The position numbers were made by a program, and so were the translations under genes. Of a stretch of 64,000 bases of DNA, positions 49,722 to 60,267 are shown piece by piece; within the stretch, counting starts at the first letter, position 1; every line of letters begins with the position of its first letter. Origin of the DNA: Crocodylus rhombifer. Its lineage: Eukaryota; Chordata; Crocodylia; Crocodylidae. The DNA is taken from positions 636,877 to 700,876 of the forward strand of contig JAVSML010001155.1 in the NCBI GenBank assembly GCA_038503035.1, in the 5' to 3' direction. Under the pieces are notes generated by a model, which was given only the letters and a program-made list of their open reading frames with translations, did not search any database and was not told the DNA's origin.

Positions 49722-50185
49722 TGGCTGCATCCAGATAAGCACGGACATGCTGCACATGCAGGTGTTCCCCATGCTGTACTTTGCAGCATGCGTGGGTTTT
49801 TTGACCCCAGAATCTCTAGGAGTCGAAAAAAATCCCCCATGCCTAAAAAAAAGCAGGGTGGTGTGTGTGGTAGCAGCACGTGCTGCCCAAAACCAGAGCC
49901 TGGCTGGCTGGAGCCACAGTTCAGCTGCTGTCCAGGCTCCCTGCTGCAGGACTGCCATGGCTGCAACTCCTGGAGGCCCCCAGGACCTCAGGTAAGGCCT
50001 CTGGGGCCAGCATAATTGCTGGTCCCAGCCTCCCCTACCCCCCAGAAAAACATGCTGCGTGCCAGAGCGCATATGGCAAAGGTGTTCCCTGGGGACAAGT
50101 AGCAATGGCACAAGGTGTGCTGCTGCTACTTGTCCCCAGGGAAATGCATGTTCCCACTTGTGGGGATGTGCCTTATGGGTTCTTC
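49722..50185. repeat. GC-rich TIR-like repeat with a perfect 20-bp palindrome
   Basis: Left end GGCTGCATCCAGATAAGC and right end (inverse) GGCACATCCCCACAAG are weakly alike. The block is GC-rich and holds TTCCCTGGGGACAAGTAGCA (50085-50104) with its exact reverse complement at 50124-50143. It shares 'ggccagca' / 'tgctgg' hairpin sequence with the block at 53633, so both are likely one family. The open frames inside are spurious. Confidence 0.5.
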
Positions 50186-50389
50186 ATTTGAGAAGTGAGG
50201 AAAGACGGCCCTGAAATAACTGGGAAGTTGCTTTAAATAAGTCTTGTTCAGCTATTTTATTGCTCAGCCTACACAATGCTATTGTTCCACTTGTATTTGT
50301 ACTTCCAAACAGCCTAATGTCCTGAGGCAGCCCAGCTCAGACAATCACAGTTATAGGGGTCTAGATAGGATCCAGCATGTGTGTATAGC

Positions 50390-50665
50390 AAATGAGAGGT
50401 GGTTAGCTATACCAGTCTGAAGTCAGGTAGAAGACAGGATAGATTTGCACCTTTACAGACTAACTGAACCAGAGAGATATTTCTGATTCAGTTAGTCTAT
50501 AAAAGAGAGCAGCTTCTCTAAGCAGCAGACTTACTTCATCAGATATTTCATCCAGATGCCCACAGCATCTGATGGAGTAAGCCATTGTTCATGAAAATGT
50601 ATGCTACACACCACATCTCTAATTTAGTTACTCTGTATGATACAAATCTATCCAGCCTTCAGTAC
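50390..50665. repeat. Interspersed repeat with nested inverted segments
   Basis: 'cagactaactgaa' and 'ttcagttagtct' (50457-50500) form an inverted pair. The outer parts 'gacaggatagatttgc' (50430s) and its inverse 'caaatctatcc' (50644) form another. The wording matches old sauropsid repeats I have seen around 'gttagtctataaaggtgcaaatctatcc'; family name unknown. Confidence 0.5.
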
Positions 50666-51454
50666 AATAAATGCCATTGAAAACAGGCCATTTGCCACTT
50701 ACATTTAACAGAGTATTTGCGAGAGATGATGTACTAAGGATGTACTAAGATCCTGTACAAAAGATGTATGCAACAATATAGTCAAGTCCTTTCTTAACTG
50801 TTGGCAACTTGTGCATGTATTCTAGTGTTTTACTTTGAAAGGTGAGAAATATTTGAGATGTGGAATGCCATGTTTTTAGAAAGCAGTTCTGAAAAATGTG
50901 CATCATGGACACAGTAAAGTTAATTTTCAACATTGCTATAAAAATGTAGCAATTAAAGTTTCCGTACTGTATTGTGAAGCATGGAATTAGCCCAAGAAGT
51001 TAGGGTGCAGCTTTTGCTCCTGTAGAAATGTCTAAACATATTTGATAACATGATGAACATCTCAAATATTGAGACATCAGTCTGCATGGAATTAGCATCA
51101 TATATGTATCCCTCATGAGTTAGTGTTCAGGGATAATTAATTACATACGAGTCCCAGACAAAAGCAATATGCTGACCTTTAAATATTCACCCACCCATAT
51201 GCGAACGTAGTGCCAACAGCTGCCTGGAGAATTGTTACAACTCTGCTAGGCATGCCAGTTTTTGGCACATATGGAAGCAGGACAGTGAGAGGTGGAAAGG
51301 ACAGTAATGTACTTTAGACAATTATTGTTTCACACAGTTAGAAGGAAAAGATTCCTATCAGCCTGGGATCTGTAGGGCAACCAGTATGTCTTAACTTCAC
51401 ATACAACTTGTCTTAATGTTAGTGTGACTTACATGCCACTAATGCCATGCTGGT

Positions 51455-52000
51455 TCAGGCCATTGTCCATCAGGTCTAGTGTCTTATTCCTAGCAATGAG
51501 CAATATCTGATGCCTCAAAGGAAGGGATCAGAAACCCACAGCAATATAGGGGCCAAATGTCCAGTGCTGTACTTTGGGAGATAGGGTAGGTTTCTTTCTG
51601 ACCCTACCAGTTTATATATACCTTGGAGCCTGAAAAACAGTGATTTGAGTTTAGAATAAATATTGAAATGCAAATGCTAAATCAGACTTGAAGTTCTAAA
51701 TCCAGCCAAAGTATTATACTTTGTGACCCGAGAGAGCAGCAAATTCCACAGGCTGGTACCTGCTGTGCAAAGGAATTATTTTCTTGGATTTGCTCTAGGT
51801 TTACATTCATTTTGCTAAGTAGCCCTTGAGTCCTTTAATAAGAGACAGTGGACCAGGGAGGGTTGAATTACTTTCTACTCTTCATTACCTTGAAATACCT
51901 GTGACAATTTCCTCTGAAATGTCTATGTTTTATAATCTTCATATTTAAATTCCTCCATACCTCCTAAGCAGCCAGGATCACTCAGAAAATATTGCAATAT
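51455..52000 (-). mobile_element. Old CR1-like LINE 3' fragment
   Basis: The + strand reads like the inverse of a CR1 3' part common in turtles and crocodilians: 'ggttcaggccattgtccatc' and 'tctagtgtcttattcctagc' near 51455, then 'aaattccacaggctggtacc' and 'gtagcccttgagtcctttaa' further on. It is much more diverged than the copy at 45081 and retains no reading frame. Identification is from memory of these consensus phrases. Confidence 0.55.
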
Positions 52001-53632
52001 AAGACCTAACCGCAATAAAATTACTTAATTGTTGCGCTGTAAAAAAAAACAAACCCACCAAACAACCCCCCCAACCCTCTATTTTTTACACAGAAATAAA
52101 ATACCAACAACAAAAAATGCCAAAGCCTAGGTTGTGATTAGAGGCACAGGCTAATGGCTGGGCTGTAAGCTGTGTTAACTAAGTAGTAGTAGTACTGGCA
52201 GATGCTGAGATTCAGAAACATGTCTTCAAATCTTTCTATTACTGCAGAGAGGTCTCAAGGCTGCTGTACCTCAGCAAATATAATAGTCATGGGAAATCCC
52301 ATTTCCAGTTAGCTTTGTCTGACCTGTATCACATGCTGATCCAACATCTGTCACTTAGGTTTGTCAGCCAACGTTTGTGTGGACACTTCTATTTATTAGA
52401 AGGCTTACAATGAGTTCTGAGGAACTACAGAACAGCATATGTTAGAAAACAATGTTCTATTAATTTCTATATTGAGAGTGAGCGTTCAAAAGAGAACTTA
52501 AATGCATATTAATTCTTGCAGCAACTATCAATGTAGGATATGATTGAAGTGTGCTTAATAGACTGCATCACTGACCACAGGAAGTTACACCAGCTGATTC
52601 ACCTGGGCTGAATTTGGCCCTTACTCTGAATCCTAAAGCAGGGATCCAATTAATTAAATAAATAAACCCAACTACTTAATTTGCAGAGGCTTATTTTCAT
52701 TTCAACTTGATTTGACGTGGTATTAAGACGTCTTAGCTGCCTTACGGGATTGATCATGAGCAAAAGAGAATTCAGTCTTTCCCATGAGCCATTCTTCCTC
52801 TGTAGTGGAGGGAATGCAGCAGGATGCTGGCTGTCATGACCCCTCTGCTTTATCCATGGTAGATTAAGGTATTATGTCTTTCTACTGTGTTAGAGTTGAC
52901 TCTGTGTGTTTGCTAATAAGTTAGACCAGAGGCATCAAACTAATTCAGATGAGGTTTGCTGGGCTTATCTGTAGGCTGGATTGAGACTAAATTTAGGGCT
53001 GGTTTAGCATGGGCACTGTATGCAGCATTTGTCACAGACCGACTCCCCTTGCTGTGTGCTGTGCCTCTGGCACCAGGTCCATTTAGTGCACCAGACTGGT
53101 TCTACCAGCTTACAGGGTCAAGAAAACTAGTCAGTTAACAGCTATTCTAAGAGCAGAACAAGGGGTTACTGATTTCTACTTGCTTCTAATGGCTAGCCAG
53201 CACTTGTAGTGCTTTGGCTTCCTTGATGTTGCACCTCCATTCTCATCTAGCATGAGCTATCTCTTTTCAGTCCCTGAAGGTATTAAGTACCTTAAGGTCT
53301 TTTTTTTTTTATGTTGTCCATCAACCATTGGTAAGGCCTACCTCAAGGATGTTGCCCTATCAGCTGATGATAATAGATACTTTTGATGTTTCTCAATCCC
53401 TCTGCTCTCGCCACATGGCTGAGCCATGCTAACTGCTGTGCACACAACACGTGTAATGAGGGACAGTTCCATGATATTTCATAGTTCTTCATTACTTCTT
53501 TGCCACCATTTTCCCCTTATTGGGACTTTCACTGGTTTAGTGGGGGTTAACTTGGTCTAAAAAATATTATTCAGTTCTATTACAGTTACAGAAGTTTTAA
53601 ATGAACAGGTCTCCTTTTTTAGCCATCAGTAG
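52001..53632. other. Intergenic, no gene seen
   Basis: AT-rich with an A-rich stretch (52040-52060) and a T run at 53301. No coding block, RNA gene or bounded repeat was recognised. Confidence 0.6.
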
Positions 53633-53870
53633 GCACATCCACACATGCAGGCATGCACGCTTCCAGAAACTCAAATAGGAGTGGCACAAATTTGAGCCAG
53701 GGATTTTTGCCTTAGCACACGTGCCTGGGCATGCAATTTGGTGTGGAGCAAACTGTGCCACTTGCGGCAAAATAACCCTGCCCAGCTCCTCCCAGATCTG
53801 TAGTCAGGGGAGCTCGAGCCTGGGGCCAGCACCTATGCTGGCCCCAGCAGTATAAAAACCTGCCCTGGTG
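53633..53870. repeat. GC-rich repeat related to the block at 49722
   Basis: Begins GGCACATCCACACATGCAGG, similar to the termini at 49722 and (inverse) at 56279. It shares the hairpin 'ggggccagcacctatgctgg' with 'ggggccagcataattgctgg' at about 50004. The right boundary is blurred by the LINE fragment that follows. Confidence 0.45.
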
Positions 53871-53879
53871 AGCAGTTCA

Positions 53880-54372
53880 GGACTATTTGACCTGAGGAGC
53901 TTCTGAGGGCCATCACCACAGGCATGTATGTGGTGAGCTTCATGGACACCACATGGTCTCCTGCCCCTTCTGCAAGTGGAGGGAGACCCTGCTGCACATG
54001 ACCCTTGAGTGCGCCAAGCTGCAGCCCCTCCACCTCCACCTTGAGCCTCCTCTTGAGGTTCTGGTTAAATTTCACCCCCCGGCTTTTTGTTTTTGGTCAC
54101 CCCATCCATGGCCCCACCAAGTCCCGGGACCTCCTGGTCAATCTCCTCCTGGCCCTGGCCAAGTGAGCCCTGTGCTTGACCAGGAAGGAGGCTCTGACTG
54201 GGAAGGTGCCTGGAGATTGTGGGGCTACTTTCCTCTCACTTGTCTGTTCATGTTTCTGGGCAGAGTACCAGTGGGTGGCGTTCACCAGCTTCTTGGATGC
54301 CTTTGAGGACTGGTGGGTACAGCCCAGGGGGGCTCTGCTCGGTGTCCCCCTTAAGTGCACTTATTTTCACAT
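53880..54372 (+). pseudogene. Non-LTR retrotransposon ORF2 C-terminus with CCHC knuckle, frame-broken
   Basis: The + frame at 53953 begins MVSCPFCKWRETLLHMTLEC: a C-x2-C-x8-H-x4-C pattern (CPFC, H in LLHM, C in LEC) typical of the C-terminal zinc knuckle of LINE reverse transcriptases. After a frame change the sequence continues RDLLVNLLLALAK, then a stop, then ALCLTRKEALTGKVPGDCGA and EYQWVAFTSFLDAFEDWW. The order (CCHC, 'RDLLVNLLLALAK', 'LTRK', 'FLDAFEDWW') matches C-termini of Tx1/L1-like elements as I remember them. A dead fragment without RT or endonuclease. The clade is uncertain. Confidence 0.6.
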
Positions 54373-54984
54373 TTTGACCCTTTGACCCACACAACACTCC
54401 TATCCTGTTTTTTTCATTAGTTGTCCTAAGAATTTAGTTGTTCCATTTGTCCATTAGCCCCCGTAAAAAGGGGCTACTAGTTAGCAAGGTGGGCCTTCCC
54501 CATGGTAATCGGAAGGACAAATAGGAGCTTCTGAGGCCCGGCCACTTAGTATCGGGGTCACTACCCCTTATGCCAGCTGAACTGTTGAAGCAGCCCTAGC
54601 CTGGAGTGGCTCCTGCAGCCTCTACCCACTGCAGCTATTTCCCAAACCATGTGCTCCCTGTGGTGTCCCACTTTGAGCTGTCCAAGCATGTCACCTTGGC
54701 CCCAAATGGCCAAGAGGTCAGCCACCTCGTCTGCCCTCCAGATGGTCCCCAGTGCTGGCCCTAGACAGGCTCCTCTGTACAGGTCACACCACTTATCTCA
54801 CCAGCAGAGATCCTGGTGTTCCCTGTTTTTGAATTGCAAATACTTTGATAAGAAATCCAAATTCTCTCATTAAAATACCCAAAATAGTATTCTTCCACTA
54901 CTAAAGTGAAACACCATTATATAGAGAGAGATCAGTTGGGCAATGGTTTATTGACATATTTACAAGTGTAAAGCAATTTAGAGG

Positions 54985-55975
54985 GCGTGGTTTGGGAGAG
55001 TTTGTGGGTGGGTGTAGGTTTGTGGGGGTGAGGTTTCGGGAGTATGGGGCTTGTGCAGGGGTTTGGGGTTTGTGGCTGGGTATGAGTGAGAGGTTTGTGA
55101 GGGTGGCTTGGGTATGATGTGGGTGGACTGTGGGGGGGCTGTCTGGGGGCTGCTGCTCAGGAGGGGTGGGTCCCCTGTCCCTCCCACAGGGTGCAGCCCC
55201 TGCACATCACATGGACTGCCCCCCCTGCAGAGCCCACAGCTTCTCCCCACAGGGACCACAGCTCTCGCACAGAGTGCATGCCCCCCCACAGTGCCCACAT
55301 GCTTCTCCCCTGCAGGGCTCCAGCTCTGCCCGCAGGGCTACAGCTCACCCCCGCAGCAACAGCGGCCATGGGGCACTCAGGGCCCGCTGCGTCCAGAGCC
55401 CCCGGCAGTGCAGTGTGACCCCAATCACTCCAGAGCTGGTGCCACCTGTGTTGCTAGTCACAGGGCCAGCCCAGCGCGGTGCAGCACCATGCCATATGGC
55501 TTCAGGAAGCTCCAGGACTGCTTGGGCTGTCACCTGGGTCCCAGCCCTGCTCACAGGGTTCACGTGTCATGAAAGGCTGGGTCCTGCCTCCATGGATCCG
55601 GCCTGGCTTAGTAGCACACGGGGCCCCTGGAGGCAAGATCTGATCCAGTGTAACACATGGTCCCCACGAGTGGGGCCAGGCCCTGGGTGACAGCCCAAGC
55701 AGCCCCAGGGCTGCCTAAAGCTGCACGGCTTGGTGCCAAGATGTGCCAAGCCAGTCTGGCCCCCAGACAAGCAGCACAGGTGGTGCCGGCTCTGGGGTGA
55801 TTGGGCCCATACTGCACCCCTGGGGGCTCTGGCTGCAGCAGGCCCTGAGCACGCCATGGGCACTGCTACTGCAGGGGGATCTGGGGCCCTGCAGGGGATC
55901 CACGGTCCCCCGACCAGCCCTCCACACAACCCCCACAAATCTACAGCCCCCCCACACCTAGGCCCTACTTACAGT
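54985..55975. repeat. About 1-kb GC-rich imperfect palindrome
   Basis: Left 'gaccccaatcactccagagc' (from 55418) mirrors right 'ctctggggtgattgggcc' (to 55806), and 'gactgcttgggctgtcacct' (55515) mirrors 'gggtgacagcccaagcagcc' (55684). Farther out, 'aggtttgtgggggtgagg' (55016) mirrors 'caacccccacaaatct' (55927). The left shoulder, 54985-55160, is a G-rich strand with many GGG runs. Open frames of up to 186 codons on both strands have no domain and follow from symmetry and GC content. Confidence 0.7.
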
Positions 55976-56239
55976 GCCCCAGTCACAGCCTTGTGCCATT
56001 CCTGCTCACCCTGCACGTGAAGGTAGCATGCGAGGGCAGCAGGGGGTACCACAGAGATGCTCTGGCTGGATGCCAGAGTGTTTCTGGAGGTCTGAGCCCC
56101 AGCTTGCCTCAGAGGAACTATGCCCTGCGCCATTTTTTTCTGGGGTGTTTTTATTTGATACCTGGATACCAAGTATGCAGTGTGGGGAACATTTTTGCAT
56201 TCTCAGTGTGCCTCTTGCGGCATTTAAAACCAGTTTGGG

Positions 56240-56279
56240 ATGCTGCAAGAAGCACATGCATGCTTGTCTGGATGCGCCC
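56240..56279. repeat. Right-hand terminus like those at 49722 and 53633
   Basis: 'gcatgcttgtctggatgcgc' is the inverse of the GGC-GCATCCAGACAAGC terminus. It could close an element begun at 53633 or the palindromic block at 54985. Boundary only; element not resolved. Confidence 0.35.
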
Positions 56280-56299
56280 AGCGAGGTTATTAGACACCT

Positions 56300-59182
56300 A
56301 AATGAATCGGCAGGTAAAATTACATTAGAAGCCAATCTGCTGCTGTATGGCTCAAAGCAGAGATCCCAGCCAGTTTAGGAGGTCATAGCTGCACAACAAC
56401 CTTACTGTTCTTGCTAACAGCCCCCTCAAGCTTACCTCACTGTCCAGGTGGACTGACCATTACCGGAGGCAGTTTAGCCACATCTCTGAGTTGCTGCAGT
56501 TGGGCTAATTAGTACTGCCCTTATGCTAATTGCCCTACCTGTTACGCACCTTCCAGTTATACTCCTTCATTCCTGGAACAGTATAGTGTGCATGAAGTCA
56601 GGCTGATGCACATGGTAAGTTAAGTGTGGCTAGGAAATTGTCAGAAGTGATAAGAACTCTATTGCCTGAGTCATTCTGCAAATAGCACGCATAAAGGTTT
56701 TAGAAGTATAGCCTTGGGGGACACTCCTGTTTCAGTAGGTACTAGACTACCTAATAAGTCTTTGCTCAGTGAATCATAGATGCAGAAAATAATAGACTGA
56801 GAATTGCTGGAATTGCCTGATGTCTTCCAGGTGATGGATTTAGAGCTCAAGCCTCTATGCCAGTATGGGACAAATGACCTCAGAGGCATCTAGATGCAGC
56901 AGTTGTGCTTGGCATGTTGTAATCGTTTGATAATGTTCCCCAGAGGAACTTTAAACCACTCTTGCATGTGACTTTGTGAACTTCTTGCCACACCCCTTTA
57001 CTTCACCTCATTATTAGATTTTCTCCCATTTGAGTGTATCTTTCCATGCAAAAGCTATTGTTACCTTAATTACCTTTGTAGTAAATGAGAAACACCTGTA
57101 CTGCATGCAGCTCTAAAAAGCAATGCAAATTCCAGAGGCATTTGCTGACAGCAGTGCCATGGCTTCAGATTTCAGAAACAGTGGAGAGGGATGGAGGGGA
57201 TGAGCTACTAGCACTGAGTTGGGGTTGCTGCTGATCTTTACTATTGTTTACCCTGAGGTTGAGGAACTTTTGGGTTTAGGGGATTGCTTTAGTTTGTAAA
57301 CTGATTTATTTTGTAATGGCTCCAGGCTCATCTGCTGTTGGTGCGTAGAAAAGAAACGGTCACTGAAAGCAGCCAAACAATAATGACGATGGCTCAAAAT
57401 CTTTTGAGACTTTGTACCTTTAAATCTCTCAAGAAACCTAAGGCTGGCGAGATTCTTGATTATGTTAAAGACCCCTTATGCCCCTCTCCCTGTAAAAGTT
57501 AGCAGATCCTGTCACTACAGAGCGTCTCAGTTGAGGAGGAGTCCTTGAATACGACAGAGTACATATAAAAGCTCTGCATTGCCACGTTTGAACTTTTGGC
57601 ATTGGGGTCACACTGAAATGGCATGAAAGAATGGAAATATCTGAACAGCATTGCTTCTCTGGGCTTATGGAATGACCTCTTGAAGGTGCTTCTTTCTATA
57701 AATGTTATAGGGTTTGATTATAAACATGTGTTTTGCTTTACCCTATAGACCCCACAGTTCAATGATTTCAGCCTTATTTCTGTTATAGGGACTTTGATCA
57801 AAGAAATACACTTAACCTACTACCCCTTAGACTTTCAATACTGTTATAAAGAGCCTAGGACTTAAAACACTTACTCTGGAATTGGGACACCCAACTCTTA
57901 ATTCTTTCCTCTGCCTGAGGGCATTGCAATCGTGCCACTGTTGAGAAAAGTATTCACTGCACTATGTAGACATGCCATCTTCCTTGAAGCCTCCACAGGT
58001 ATCCTTGTATGTCATTACATTGTGTCATGGAGTGGTACTTCTAATAGCCAATAATTATCAAACTAAAAAAAAGAATGCAGAAGAGAGTAGCTTAAGAGCT
58101 ACTTTTCCTCCTTGTGCATCAGCAAAATTGCTTTTCCAACCTCTGTTCTTTTTATGTCTTTGAAACCCACAAATGGCAAATAAAAACACTTCCAGAATCC
58201 TCAGCTAGATTCTGCAGCTGGCTACCAGATTTGCTGAAATAATTAAAACCTTTAATTAAATAATGTAAAGCTGGAAACAAAGTCTTTGCATTTGGTTCTA
58301 GCTTTTTAACACACCCACAGAACACAGGGACAATAACTCACATGTCATGTGAGTTTATTTGCTCCCTTTGTAAGGAGTAAGGCTATAGATCTGAAGATCC
58401 GAAGTACGCATTTAATTTAAGCTTCATTAAAGCCCCCTTTGAATGTTTACTCATCACCAATTCACTTATAAATACAATTCACTTGGCTGCCTGCCTTACT
58501 GCCTCAGATTTTAACCATCTTCTCACCCCCACCTCCTAATGGCTGGATATTCTTAGTCTTACATTGGACACTGTGTACCCAGGAAGAAGACAACAATTCA
58601 CTTTTTGGAACTCAAAATGGCGAAAAGTTTAAATCAGACTGTGGCTCATAGCAAGTGGCTTTTTTTCCTTCAGAGAAAACTAACAAGCTATCCAAAACCC
58701 AGCAGATGTGCAGGTATAAATTAGTAATCAAAATGTAGCTTCAACAGCCAAGTACATTACTGTATGTATCCATTATAACTCGATAATCAAGCCCTTTATG
58801 CTGCCTGACATGTCCAGTAGGGAACGTTCATTCTTGCATTGAAACTACCTTTTGTGGCTGTACTCCATCACTGGAAAGTCTTCTGCTGCAGCAGTGTCAG
58901 GCAGTCTCGAGTTCCTTCTATCCAGGTACCCTGCAGGTAGCCAGGACAGATCCACCATCGCAGATAAGATGTAGGGTGTTAAGCAGAGAGAGGAAATGGA
59001 AATAGATTCAGATCATGTCCCCTTACAGTTTCATTGGCTGGGTGTTTATGGTGCACCCAACAATATTCCCTGGCAGGTTCAATGGCCTTCCCTGGTACCA
59101 GTAAATGTGTACAGTACTGGAGGTCTATCAGGTTAAATAGAAAAGTTCAGTTTTATTATAACAAATACCTTTCAAATAAAAG
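56300..59182. other. Intergenic, no gene seen
   Basis: 2.9 kb of AT-rich DNA with no coding block, RNA gene or bounded repeat recognised. Confidence 0.6.
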
Positions 59183-59190
59183 GAAACTAT

Positions 59191-60259
59191 TAGGGCTGTG
59201 TGAAACAGCACCATTTCGTTTTGACTTCCATTTCACTGTTTTGACGGGACAGAGTTTTGAAAGTACTGTTCTGTTTCGTTTCGTTAAAACTGTTTCGATG
59301 CTGTTTTGACATTTCACCCATAGGCTATAAAGGGGAAGCATGAAACTGCCTACAACTTTGCATTTCTTGCCTGGTTTGGATGAGACTTGTAGGGATGGTA
59401 GCCCCTTCTGAGGGCATGAAGCCTGCCAAGTTTCAAGGAGAGAGGTGCACAGGTTTCTGGGAAACTGCACCTCAAACTGTTCAAAGCAAAACTTGTGACG
59501 CTTGCCAGTAGCAGCAGCCTCCTGTCGTCTGGTCAGCAGATCTGGGGGCCTCTACCCCCAGGAGGGCTGCAGGGCTGTGCTGGACTCCTCCCAGGGGTGT
59601 GGGACTCCAGATCTGTGCCAGATGGCAGGAGGCTGCTGCCGCCTCCGGGGACTACTGGAACTGGGCACAGCCTGCATCCAGCATCGGGAAGATTGGTGCT
59701 GCCACTGGCCTGAGGCAGAAGGGACAGCCTCCTGGCATGTAAATATGGGGGCCTATGCCTCCCAGGAGGAGTCTGGCACAGCCCCACAGCCTTCCTGGGG
59801 ATGCAGATCCCCGGATCTGCTTGCAGGATGACAGCACGCTGTCGCTGCCGGCTGGGTCAGTGGCAGCACCAATCTTCCTGGCACTTGGCACAGGCTGCAC
59901 CCAGAGCCGGTCCCAGCCAGCAGCAGCAGCAGCCTCCTGTTATCTGGTGCACAGATTGGGGTCCTGCACCCCTGGGAGGACTGCAGGGCTGTGCTGGACT
60001 CCTCCCCGGGGGTGCTGCCCCTGGATCTGCACGCCGGATGCCAGGAGGCTGCCGCTGCCAGCTGGGACCGGCGCTGAAGCCAAGTAAGCCTGGTTTGAAA
60101 CTCAAAATGTTTTGAAACTTTTGAAACATTTCGAGTGCCTTCTTTTGTTTCAAAGCTGTTTCAAAGGCTTTTCTTTTGTTTCAATTTCGCTGTTTCAAGC
60201 TCAAAATGCATCAAAACAGCTTTAAAATGAAACACCTGGTGAAATTTTGCACAGCCCTA
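59191..60259. mobile_element. 1,069-bp TIR element (hAT-like) with inverted GC-rich core
   Basis: Ends TAGGGCTGTG / CACAGCCCTA are perfect 10-base inverted repeats, with weaker similarity for about 100 bases of 'tttcgttttgac' / 'gaaacagc' type sequence. Flanks gaaactat and taaactat agree at 7 of 8 bases. The core holds three related GC-rich units: about 59514-59650 (+), 59728-59835 (inverted) and 59930-60060 (+). Overlapping open frames of about 100 codons on both strands come from this core and are not proteins I recognise. Non-autonomous. Confidence 0.8.
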
Positions 60260-60267
60260 TAAACTAT

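Noticed and set aside
55130..55690. Plus-strand open frame of 186 codons and several overlapping frames on both strands
   Set aside because: They sit on the two arms of a GC-rich palindrome, so open frames are mirrored by symmetry. No domain or splice structure.
59502..60153. Open frames of about 100 codons on both strands
   Set aside because: They fall in the triplicated GC-rich core of the TIR element at 59191-60259; the repeated Gly/Ala/Cys-rich sequence reflects the repeated DNA units.
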